Positions 35,885 through 48,500 of a stretch of 64,000 bases of DNA are shown here, in pieces. The translations under genes were made by a program, and so were the position numbers. This DNA is from Bugula neritina (Eukaryota; Bryozoa; Gymnolaemata; Cheilostomatida; Bugulidae). Within the stretch, counting starts at the first letter, position 1, and each line of letters opens with the position of its first letter. The notes under the pieces are model-generated. The model searched no databases, was not told the origin of the DNA, and worked only from the letters and a program-made list of their open reading frames with translations. Location of the stretch: assembly GCA_964035545.1 (NCBI GenBank), contig OZ037767.1, forward strand, positions 4,215,680 to 4,279,679. The letters run 5' to 3'.

Positions 35885-36500
35885 CAGTCATAAATTTATT
35901 ACCATCATAATCCCATAACAAAATAAATACATAGGTTAGTTATTTTAAGTTTAAAATTTAGAAGTGGCAATCTGCTCTTAAACAGTAACTTAGGAAAACT
36001 TTAGTATATAAATAATGGTAGATAAGATAGGTATTATAGTATACATTCTTCAATGTTATACTGCAATTACTGTTCTCAACAAACAAATATTTGTGTAAAT
36101 AAGTTGTTTAAAATTTGTTTACTCTGTAAATTATATGTCATTTATGAGGGGCTACCTTAGTTATTCAGCAATATGATTATACTTTTAAGTTGACATATTT
36201 GTTATTAGTATGTTTTTGAAGTTTTTATCATAGTCATAAATTTATTACCATCGTAATCCCATAGCAAAATAAATGCTTAAGGTAGTTATTTCAAGTTTAA
36301 AATCTAGTAGTGGCAAACTGGAAAACTGCAATTACCATTATCAACAAACAAATATTTTTGTAAATGAGTTGTTTAGAATTTCTTCACTGTTACTGTATCC
36401 TGTTACTTTGTAAATTATATGTAATTTATTAGGAGCTACTTCAGTAATATGAATATACTTTTTGTTTGACATAAATGTTGTTTTGGTATCTTTAAAGTTT
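35885..36500. repeat. Diverged direct tandem duplication of about 300 bp
   Basis: Copy A (35885-36230) and copy B (36231-36500) share CATAAATTTATTACCATC, AATCCCATA(A/G)CAAAATAAAT, AACAAACAAATATTT and GTAAATTATATGT in the same order, then GACATA(T/A)(T/A)TGTT and AAGTTT. B has several small indels. It has no coding potential. Confidence 0.75.
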
Positions 36501-38929
36501 TCAAAGTTTCAATACAATTCTAGCCGTCTGTGAATATTCTTTGGACAAAATTAAATTAGACTCTCACTAAGTCATCTACCTTGATTTGTTATCAAATCTC
36601 TGTTCATTTCATTGGACATTATGGGTATTGAGTGAACAATTTACATAATGACCATTACAAGTAGTGCTCAAGGCTGCACTTCCTCTACTTTCCATACCAT
36701 TCAGCTATTCATTAAAGTAATCATGAGCCACTGTCACTGAATCAAATTATATTTAAACCACATAGGGTTAACAAGCCTTGGGGAATTTGTTGTGCAGACA
36801 TATCACATGATTTATTTTACCACATCAAAATTTATTACCTACACCTCTCAACAATAGCTCCAACTTCAAACAGGGACTCTGGAGTTGGTGTGTGGACACC
36901 ATGAATGTGGTTTTTTTAAATACAATTTCCTTTTAGGTTTATAGAACAAATTTAACTAGTCTGTTGTTGAGCTCAATTCTGGATACATAATTTCATCATT
37001 TGTTTTTTTAAGATAAAAACAACTGTAATTTGCATTTTCCACCTTAGTGGTCCTTCTATAACAGTGGAAGCGTAAAGTTGTTTGATAAAACATATTTGCT
37101 ATGTAAGTTACCAATATCTACTACTATAAATTTAACACCAAAGTATTTGGCTGGTATTAACTTCATATGGGTCTGTGTCACCATTCCTTTGTCATTAGAT
37201 ATGCTTGAAATATCAGCATAATCCTTTTCTCTAAATTATCCACACAAAAATATGGAACAGTAGATTCTTCTGCACTAGGTTGTTGGTATACTCAAATAAA
37301 GTTGGTGTAAACATGTATGCTATGTATCATGTATGCATATGATTAAACATGATTGTATCTTTTGATGAAGTCTTGTGTGTTTGCTTGGATAATTTGATAT
37401 CTTTTATATAACTTCGTGGTGGCACCAGCATTAATTTGAGCAGGGTTTACCATCAACGTTGCATAAACTCTCTGATAGTAATAGCAATAGCTTATGAAAT
37501 ACCACATCATTCACCATTACAAATTTATGATACTGGTAAGGAATCTACAAAAGCACACATAACATAAAGTTTTCCGGGAGTTGAACTTTAAAGGGGTCTT
37601 CATCTGAAATAAGTTAAAATGAAATGAAATACTTATTTATCATGCAAGTTCTGTCTGCGGATATGTGCAGCATATGCTATTTAATTCTATAATATCTTCT
37701 TACAGTTATTCCCTAATGCAATATAATAGTAGAATAATATGATTATTATGCTCATACTTTCACTTGCACAGTGGATAATAACATTACAATTCTATTATCA
37801 TCTTGCTAATAGAAAGTGTTTTCACATAATTATGTATAATTGCCATAATGATTGCTATAAAATATGGTTATTGCTTCGGTTAAGCCAGCACATACCGTTA
37901 CAGTCTTTGAGCATGATACACCTCTCCTCACTGGTTCTTCTATACAGTCTTTGCCTTTGATTTCATTCTTGGAACGTTCAATGCTTCTATTTTCTACTGA
38001 CTAATCTAGACGGACAGGCTGAGGATTGTTATTTTTAGTAGTAAACTTTGTAATGAATGAAAGCTGAATGAGCCAATGACATTAATAGATTTATTGTTTT
38101 CATGTAAGCCTGAGCCTGAGCCTGAGAACACTCAATCCAGATGTGTGCACCAGGAGAGCAAGTCTTGCAAGCAGTGCTCTGTTGATCATACTTATTGATA
38201 TAGGGTGAGTATTATTATTAGAGTCTTGTAGCAGTAGGCTATGCCTGCTTTATTGTATGAAATAAATATGTTATTTATGTTTTGGGAATTTTTCTGCTCA
38301 TTTATTTCTAACAAATATTGTTAACTTTTTGTGGCTACAGAGTTATCATTTGTCAAAAATTTACTAAGTTTGAGATAGTTGTCTACAAGCGCCATGTCAA
38401 GGGTTTATCCAGCAATTATATGAGGAGTGAACGCATTATTTAGATAAATTTTTTCCATATGTGGTATAGTAAAAACTACATCCACCCTGCCTGGTTCCAA
38501 TTATATAATAATTTTTGTATTGAGTCACTGGGATTTTATAGTTCCGTTTTGTGGTTATAGTGCAGGTGTTGAGAATATTTCAATTTGCAATGAAGTTATG
38601 ATTTTTAACATCTTGTCAGAAAAATAATTACTTTAGTGTGTAAGCATGATTTCGTAGGACTTGTTGAAAAGTGTATTGTGTCCACAATGTCTATAAGCTG
38701 CTGCTTTTCTTTAATTATTGTTTTTATATCTGATGCAAATCATGTGGTCAACAAGAATATTTTTCAAAGGCTTTGTAAATGATTTGATGGTTAGATTTGT
38801 ATCGGCTCAAATCTGCTATCATTGTAACTAATCAAGAATTTGTAAGGGTTTGTTTGATTTGGCCATGTGTTAGGAAAAAAGTAAAGAAAATAGTGCTAAA
38901 TGTACAGCACTTTATTAAGAGTGGTGTTC

Positions 38930-39075
38930 ACTGTACTACTACTAATAGTAGTGGTAGTAGTGGTAGTGGCAGTGGCAGTAGTAGTAGTAGTAGTACCTAG
39001 TAGCAGCAGCAGCAGTAGTAGTAGTAGTAGTACCTAGTAGCAGCAGCAGTAGTAAAAGTAGTAGCAGTAGTAGTA
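38930..39075. repeat. (AGT/AGC)n trinucleotide tract
   Basis: AGTAGTAGTAGTACCTAGTA with GCAGCAGCAGC occurs twice in tandem. Lies about 280 bases upstream of the APC start codon. Confidence 0.9.
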
Positions 39076-39354
39076 GCAGTAGTATTTTCTTTGCAAAGCC
39101 TGAAATTTCATTAATGATTATGATTGTTAATCTAGTGAACATAAATTTTTTATGTGTAATGGCTGAAATTTTATGATCATACATTGAGATCCAGTGGGTA
39201 TTGGACTATATAGATCATATCCATCTTCTTTAATGTAGTATAACTCTATTCACCCAACTCATCAAGTCTCACATTGTGTTTGGTTGTATAGTGTAGAATA
39301 GTCATTACAGTACATAGAGCTGTATTGTAGAAATAGTCTGGTTACATAGACAGC

Positions 39355-39511
39355 ATGTCCAGTACACAGTTACAGCAGCTGATGGCGCAGGTAGAACAGC
39401 TGACTCTGGTGAATAATAAACTACAGCAAGAGCTCAGCTCCAACTCCTCCCACATCGCCAGATTAGAGTCAGCAATGCAGTTGAGGCGCGGTATCAAGCC
39501 CAGTGAAGATG
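39355..39511 (+). other. APC exon 1: N-terminal coiled coil
   Basis: MSSTQLQQLMAQVEQLTLVN and the following NNKLQQELSSNSSHIARLES correspond to the heptad-patterned dimerisation helix at the start of vertebrate APC. First in-frame ATG; donor G|GTTTGT. Confidence 0.85.
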
Positions 39512-42500
39512 GTTTGTCAATTTTTCATGCCACTTTTATATCCAGTATAAAGACCATTCATTAGCAGAACTATATAGGGATTTCAAACTTTATGACTGAA
39601 GCATGTGAGCATTTATTAATGACGTTTGTGCTTGCACCTGAATACCTACTCTGCACAAAACTTTAGCAAGCAGGGGGCTAAAGTTGTTTGTAATATAAAC
39701 ATATGGCCCTGTCAATCTTTTGGGCCTGTGTCCCATACTGAGTGGATAATATAAATAACTTGAATGGGAGAATTCTGTAATTAGACCACCAGGCAGCTCT
39801 GTCCATTACTTGCTACACAATTATTCAAATTTAGTAATTAGTCGGCCTTTCTGTTGAATATCCCCCTTTGTTAAGTCATGCTATTGCTCCATCTCTGTGA
39901 AGACTCCCCTCGGCTGTTAATTAACTAATAGGGGGGGGGGGGGCATAATAGTGTTGCCCTCTGCTCACCGTCTGAGGTTTGTGGTCTAAATCCTGTCTCC
40001 TTGGTAACTCTTTTGAAATGTGTTTGAAGTTGAGACAGTTTAGTTGGTCATTAAATTCCAGATGCTGGTGCCTCATGGTCACAGACTTCTAGTGTGAGGA
40101 GCAGTAGATCCGGAGATGGGGGCACTCCTGTACCCCACCCTAACTCTGCTAAACCTGCTGAGCTAGCTAAGGTCAGTTGTCAATCATCTCTCATATCTAA
40201 AAATAAAACAATTTCACAATCTTGTATATTAATTAAGTCTAAGATAATGACTTTCAGTTTTTTTTTCTCTGATTGGTGGGGAAGTTGCTGGACATCTGTG
40301 GTCGATGTAATCACCTCAACCAAGTCTTTGTTCTGTACAAATTACCAAGATCCTTTGAAGTTTAGGCAATTCTTTCCAATAATTATGTTTGAACATAATT
40401 ATTGTTGCCGTCCAAAGAAGTGATGAGACGGAATTATTTTCTCTTGTTTATATGAAACTTGGCCACCTCAGTACAGGCTGTCAGTGTGTGCAGTCTTTTC
40501 AGCTTTTACACTCCTACATGTTAGATATTGTATTTACAAACAGTAAATCATTGACTGAGTGTTTTATTGAAATACTGAAACTTATACTGCATCAAAACTT
40601 GTGTCGGAGAAATTCTTGATATAGTCACTGCTGTGTATAAAGCAGTCGGTTAGATTTTGCTCAAAGTGATAAAATAAGGCTAGGCACTGCACCACTTAAT
40701 TTATAAATTTTTTTCTAAAATAATTTGTAAAAAAATACTGGTTCATTCAGGAGCAGTAGTGAAGAATTTAAGATAGCCTAAGTTCTTTAATTGTTTTTAT
40801 TAAGTTGAGGTTTGGGGCTCGGTCGAAATTCTCTTGAGAGCATAACTTCTAAAATTTCTAATCTAGAACACGGGCTTTTCTCAATTTCTCCTTTACTGCA
40901 TCTACCTCTACTGGTCACCATAAATGAGATTTGTAAACTTGGAATACAGCCTTGTGAATGGTCAAGTCCTCATCTGTTTTGAGTATGACTTGAAAAGTTA
41001 AGTTTCACGTTATAAGTGCTGTGTTACTGATGGAACTCCCACTAGTATATTTTGCTCACTTTACCTAATCATCATATAAACTAGATAATTATGTAAATTA
41101 TATCCATTAGACCCTCTGGTCTTTTGTTTATGTAATATAATCCAATAAGTTATAGCAGCGTACACAGCCGCATGCAGCTGCCTTGTGCAAACTTTGGCAG
41201 CATTTATCAGGTATACGTGAGTCAGACATGAATCAATATCAGTTATGAATGCTGATATCTTGTATTACGGCATCTTCTTTGCTCTCTATTTCTGACACGC
41301 TCTACCCTACTCTACGTATTGATCGACTGGAATAAATTTACGATAAAGTACCAAGCTTTCTAATCATAGTAATTATTTATCGTAATCATGCTGTGAGCTG
41401 CTGCCTGTAGCATTTAGTCGGCAGCACGTAGGGTGCCAGACTGCATCAGTTCTTTTCACAAGTTGGTGGCGTCTACCCTGTAGCCTAGTTCTTATTTGTA
41501 AGTAGCATTCCTTGTTTTCTAATAGTCACGGAGTGAAACTGAAATCATTGTTTCTTGTATATTAGGCATTCAAATAGTAAAGTAAATATTTTTGGTTTAG
41601 TGTGCCTCTAGCTATCATACATGCAGGTTTCACGTTAGCTTACTTTCATATGAAATACTGGTATAACAGTAACCTGTTTCATCTAAGTTCATGTGGAAGT
41701 ATTCTGCTGGGTGTTTTGTTAGGTTCATAGCCAACTAACAAAGCAGCATTATTCGCTGTCTTATGAGAATAATTGATTCATCATTTTTACTCACTTATCA
41801 CTGCTGACTGCTTCTTTATCCTGCAACTGTTTAATTCAATGCTGAAATACACATATAATCACCAGTGCTCTGCTTGTTTTCTCCTACTAACCTAGAAGTA
41901 GCTGTAAACAGTATTTCTGATGGTAATGGAAGTTGTCATTCTGCCTTGTGTTTTGATATGAATCAAGTTTTCTAACCAACAGTTAAAGTTACTTGCTTCA
42001 AAGCAGTCCCAGCGCTGTATTAGCATTTTCTGTCCGTTCTTCAGGCTGTTGTCTGGACAGGTTATACTTTCTAGTCCTAAGTTCTCATACCAGCTGTACA
42101 CTAGTAATAGTGTTCAATTCTTGCTGTTATTTTCCATAACCTTTCGTTGCTTAAAAATATATGTGAGCTATCTCAATACCAGCTACTATTTCTGTCTACT
42201 TTAGCACAAAATTGTGAATTTAAATTACTAATGAAATCTTGATGGCTTTTTACAATTTCGCTACTACTACCATATCTTAGGAAAGTTTTTTATTGTTTAG
42301 AATATGCCACATGGACCAATGAAAATAGACAACACTGGACTAGTCCACCAGTTGCCATCCAATGAGAGGGATTCTCCGCCCAACACACAGCCAGTGCTGT
42401 GGCAGCACAGACCTGCCCCTCGGCAGCAGGAGAGGCAGCAGGACAGCAGGGAGCGTAGAGACTCAGGATCATGTGATCACACCGAATCAGAACTGAACGG

Positions 42501-45500
42501 AATGGTGTTTAGAGATGTCTCAACAAATACACCCTCAACGCAGGAGGTACTGAAGCTAGACTGGTTGTGTTTTGCCTTATATTGGGAGATAAATAGAATT
42601 CTATTTATCCTACATGTCTTATCATTTCATTTTTTGTCTGTCTGCTCCTACGTTTTGCCTCTCTATTTATAGAATAATTATTTTTTCAAGTTACCCAACT
42701 GCGCACAAAACTTTCAACTAGCTATTTGAAGCAACAAGAAGTGTTGGTTTAGGGCCCTTCTTGGTTTCCCATGCTGATAATGCAGTATGTTTCTACCAGA
42801 ACACTGTTTCCAATAGGATGTAATGTTAACCTAAACAACTAGATTTGTAGGGAACGCTGTTTTAATATCCAGCCGTCCTACTGTTTGATATTAATCTGTG
42901 CAACTGCCAGGCTGTCAATGAAAGTACCTGCTTTGCCTGCCATCCTTATTTGTAAGCATTGATCTGAGTACAGGTACTACTCATGTGCTGCTCAATATAA
43001 ATCTCTTTGGGCTGGCAGGTTCTTCTTTTGATTAATGTCTCGTTTAATCTCAAATACCATAATAAGTTTTCATGGAATAACCAGCCTTTGTAGGGCATTT
43101 TTATCTGAAATCTGCCGCAAGTTTTCATTCCTAATCACTTAATCATCTCACCTTGGATAATCTTCCATAAAATATTTATATTCTTGAAGTGTCAGGGCAA
43201 CAGATGACACGCTCTAGTTAGTGCTTGCTACAGATACATGTGCTTGTATCTAGTTCCAGTGTATCCACTCTTGGGAAACTATAAGTGTTGTTGGGTTGCA
43301 TCATAGATAGGGAAGTTATATATACTTATTTTATAGTTTTAATTGAGTCCAGACACTGCTGTGTTGTGTAGGTGTTGAGTGTAATAATATAAGGAAAAGC
43401 TTGCCAGTTGTAAGTGCTATCTGGGTGGTCTGTGTCATCACAGTTTTGGCAGCTTCTGAAAGTTCCCTGTTAACTCATTTTCAAATTGCCCCCCCCCCTT
43501 TTCTCTCTCTCCCTCTCTCTAATTCAAGGGACATAAAGCTAACATTATAAAAGAAATATTAAAACTTAAAACATGTCAAACACTTCCATTATTACAAGCA
43601 CATGCGCTGAAGAAGCCATGTAGCATGCATAAACATTCAACAGAAACTACTCTATCTCTTGCAGGTTCACTTTGCCAGATTACCAGAGCTGGACAATGCC
43701 GTGGGACCAGGAGTCGTCTCCTCAGATCGCCATGGTAACGAGCTGGTCACCATTGGTACACAGACTACGGAAGTGGTGATGAGTGCGGAGTGTGCATACG
43801 AGCCCTCAGTAGAGAATGTGAGAGGTTGCTCTAAGGCTGCCACTCCTCAGCAACTCTCGGACTTCTACCATGGTGCTTGGCCTATTGTTGGTAAATATCC
43901 TTCAACACTGTTAATCAGTTGTAACGTGACTTCGTGTGTAGAATAAATGGTAACTGTATGGTGGCTAGTTAGATATGTAGCATTGTGTTTTATCTTTATA
44001 CTATGGCTAATAATTTGGTTAATAGTTCACTCATCAGTTGACACGACTCCGGTGCATTTCTCCTTAACTTTCAGTTCTTTTCTCCACCTGGAGCTGGTTA
44101 GTTCACCAGTACTACCTCAGGTGTAACTGTGGCTGGGTTATCTGCAGTTTAGACTGTCATAAAATAATATCAAGTACTACAGCCCACGCCTTGACTTGAC
44201 TCTAGAATTATGTGATAGACATTAGTCTATAAGCAGCTATGAGCTGGGAGGTGACTGGGTGCAATAGTTTGGCATCCTCGAGTTTGGAGTTGGGGGTTCC
44301 AAGTTTCAGTTTAAACCCCCCCCCCAACTTTAAACCTGAGAATCTCAAACTGTTGCACTCAATCACCCCCCAACTCGAGCTGCTTATAGAACGATTCCAC
44401 TGAGACAAGCTGGTAGCCGAATTACAAGTACAGATCCAATATTACACAGTGAATGCTGTTTCACAGTGCAGTGTCGCATCCATCAAATAGTTTGACTTTT
44501 GCTCCATGAAGCGAATAATTGTAATTATTATTGTTGGTAAATTAGGCAAAAAATGAAAGCGATTACCTGTCAATGAGCCAGGAAATTGACTTATCTCTTT
44601 CAGCCCAGATGGAAAGTTGGCTCTGTTGTGTCTATTAATGAAATTGTGTTGTCTGCATGTTATGAGATCAAAGACATGTTTTCAAAACATCTCAATCAAA
44701 CTGGTTTCAGCTGATGAGTGCACCTGTATCAATTCATCACCTGATGACTGGTTCACATTGACCAGCTTACACCAGCAGTTACTAACAGTAGCAGTTACTA
44801 ACAGTAATTACTAACAGCAGCAGTAACCAACAGTAGTCACTAACAGTAGTTACTAACAGCAGTTACTAACAGCAGTTACTAAAAGTAGTCACTAACACCA
44901 GCAATCACTAACTCTAGCAATCACAACAGTGATCACTTACTCTAGTAGGCACCAACAGTAATCACTGACCGCAGTAATCATGTTTCTACATGATGTGTGA
45001 AGCTGCCTGGTGGAAGACAGCAGAATTCATATCCCTAATAGAAACCACTGAGCTGCTAGTCATTATTATTCTCTTTCGATTTATTAGAATCTTTCAGGAG
45101 GATTTTGTGAGCTGTGAATTAAACTGTCAGTTTGATATGTTCAGTAAAATAGTGTTCATCCAGTTTTATTAGTTGTTTCAACTGATCAATGTACAATTAC
45201 GAAAATAACCAATAATAATATTGGAGCTGTTGGTCAAGATTGATGTGACATGGTATCAGGAGTTACCTTCTCCCATGTATTTACAGCTCAACAGTGAAAT
45301 GTGTTGGTTTTTTTGCAGACGGTGATGTGAGTTCTTCAAATTCTGGTGCTATTCAGGAAACGCAGTCCGTTATGAGTTTTCACTCGAGTATATCCTCCCA
45401 TTCTAGCCGCCCTTCACATCATTACAAGGACACGTCCAATAAAGATGGTTCTTCGAAAGGAGCCAATCAGCTCTCAGGCTTAGCTGGTCAAACCATAGCT

Positions 45501-48500
45501 GAGAGCCATTCAGCGCCTATAGCTCTGCAACCCCTAATCACTGGTGGCCAGCCTCTAGGAACTAAGGTAACAGCTCTACTTGATGGTTAGAGCCAATACT
45601 TCTCTCTATGTGTCACCTAAACACCTGAATTAGCATAAAATGTGTTATAAAACATAGACTGTTTTTGTGAAGATGAAGCTATTCAATATTTGATAGTTTA
45701 TAAGACAGTTGTAGGTAAATAATGCTAGTTAAGATATATTGTGCTTCATATCAACTAATGCAATAGATAGCAGTCAAGTTACTTCACTCCCATTAAGTTT
45801 CTGTTAAACTAACCTATAGTCCTGATTCTATGGTCCCGCAGGTGCAAATGGTCTACTCACTGATATCTATGCTGGGGACGCACGACCCTGAAGATATGTC
45901 GCAGACGTTACTCGCCATGTCCTCCTCTCCAGACTCTTGTATAGCTATGAGACAATCCGGATGTCTACCTCTACTCGTTCAGGTATTTACCAGACTGTTA
46001 CTTCCTGTCCCTGTCCACACATTACTTCCTGTTTATATGCAAACGTTTTTTTATTATAAAATAGCTTTGCAATTTCTAACCTAGTTTATTATAAGATTTT
46101 TCTGATGTTAAGATTCTTTTTTAACAAAGCATGTAGTTGTACTTCTGTCTATGAACTCCTAAAAACTACAGAGTAGAGGCATGTATACTAAATACTACAA
46201 TGTTGGTTGTTCTTGAACCAAAATTGATAAATCTTGGTTGAGGTAAGAATCTTTCTTAGGGTAACGCTGACACTTTTACCCCAAGTTTCATCAATTTATA
46301 AAATTTATTTTCGACTTTTAGAATATAATTTTTGTTTGTTGCATGATAAATACATATTCCGATGGACAGACCAGCAATATATAAGTATCTACTAGTAATA
46401 CACAGTAATATATAGGATCTACTTTACACTATTACTTATAGCTGATTTACGGAAGTGAATCGGAAAAGGAAGCGCTGACAGCAGGTAAACTGTGTCGGGC
46501 GAGAGCTTGCCAGGCTCTTCACAATATTATACACTCTCCGCCTGATGACAAGAGAAGTCGAAGAGAACTCAAATTACTCAAATATATAGAAATTGTGCAG
46601 TCTCACTGCGAAAGCATCAGAGGGGTAAGTGAATATACGCTCTCATAGTTGTGTGGTCAAGCAATGAGTGTGACCGAGTAGCGGGTGTGGTTAAGTAGTA
46701 GGTGTGTCAAGTAGTGGGTGTGGTCAAGTAGTGGGCGACAAAGTAGTGGGTGTGGTCTGGTAGTTATGGACTTAAATGAAAAGATTACGGTGGAATACTC
46801 TGTATTTTAACCACTCATTAGAACGAAAGATTTCGCCGTTTTTTTACCAAAACTGTTGAATATCTCTTTTATGGCGGGACATTTATTTACTGCAGGATAA
46901 GACAGAAGATAAAAGTTTAACGGAAGCTGCTGACAAAATATGGCCGCCATCCGACATAGATAGGAACCCGGGGCCTGCTGTGGCTGCGTTGATGAAGCTA
47001 TCATTTGATGACCACTGCAGACCACCAATAGTTGAACTAGGTAACCTTCAGCATCATAGCAAAAGATCTCAACCTACTCTTTCAATTTCGGTTTAAAAAT
47101 CGAATGTTTCATACCAATGTTCTAAAAGTTGCCATTTCTTTCTAAAGGTGCTGTCAATTTCTAAGGCAGCAAGACGCAATGACATACTTAAAATTTTATT
47201 ATCACAGTGTGTTCTAAGACTATTAGAGTGTATTCTATGACTATTACAGTTCATTCTAAGACTAATTCAGCGTGTTTTACCCACAGTGTGTTCTAAGACT
47301 ATCATGATGTGTTGTAGGAGGTTTACCATGCATGGCACAGTTGATTAAGTTGGACCAGGCTTCTTATAGTGCCAATTCAGACCTGCAGAGAATAACAATG
47401 AGGAGATATGCGTGTATGACACTCACTAACCTGACATTTGGTGACTGCAACAATAAGGTGCTTGCAAGTGGTTGTATTAGTGCACGGTGTCTTCTGACAA
47501 TGTCAGGAGATTTGTTGTTTGGGAAGAGCAAATTTGGCTACAACTGAAATTTGTCATTGACAGCATTTTGCTAAATATTGTTTCCTGAGATGTTTCATAT
47601 CAAAACCTTCTACTTATATGATTTGTTTTGTTACACATGTTGTTGCAATATAATATCGCTGCAAAACTTCATGAGAATTTCTTTCTGTCGTATATATTAA
47701 CTTTTTACAATTCAATTTTATATCTGCCAAACAGTTTACTGCAATGCAACTTTGGTGACCGTTTGATGGTGTATTTCAGGCGCGTCTGTGTGCCATGCAG
47801 AGCTGTCTGAACGCCATAGTGCTTCAGCTGCAAGCATTCAATGAAGACTTGTGTCAGGTGGCTGCAAGTGTCATCAGGAACCTGTCATGGAAGGCAGACC
47901 AGGCCAGTAAACGACATCTCAGAGTCTCATCTGCCACCACAAAGCTTATGATTACGGCTATACAGGTTGTTAGTTATACTAGTAGTCACTGAGTGTTATA
48001 CTAGAATTTATTGGGTGTCTTATAGCTGATACATATTTATCATAAGTTAGTTGTAGTAATAGTTTCAACTTATGCTCAATTGTTTCTCAACATATTGTAA
48101 TCATAGTAAAGAGTGAGTTTCAATACCATATGTAACTCACAACTGGAAATGGCACGCTAATCACTGGACACCTGGTCATGGTTACCAGATTGGATAATTT
48201 GTAGTGTGTGTACAGTTACCTGTCAGGTCAAGGTCATTGCTGTACTGTTATATTATATTACAGGTGAAGAGAGAGTCTACGTTGAAGTCGATACTCTCAG
48301 CCCTTTGGAATTTATCTGCTCACTGCACGTACAACAAGACGTGTATATGTGAAGTGGACGGCTCCATAGAGTTCCTGGTGGGCATGCTTTCCTACCAGTC
48401 TCCCACCAAGACTCCCGCCATAGTAGAGTGTGCAGGTGTGTAGTAGAGTGTGCAGGTGCGTTGAATCTTCAACTTCACCTTAGTTACCTTCATAGTTACC

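Larger units (their letters stand above)
32477..39354. other. Divergent intergenic region, innexin / APC
   Basis: About 6.9 kb with no recognisable coding exon. Both genes read outward, so their promoters should lie here. Contents: ACT/AGT-type repeat fields (32695-33075, 33722-34390), a GATCAT-rich patch at 34450-34530, a tandem duplication of about 300 bp (35885-36500), and an AGT/AGC tract just before APC (38930-39075). Confidence 0.55.
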
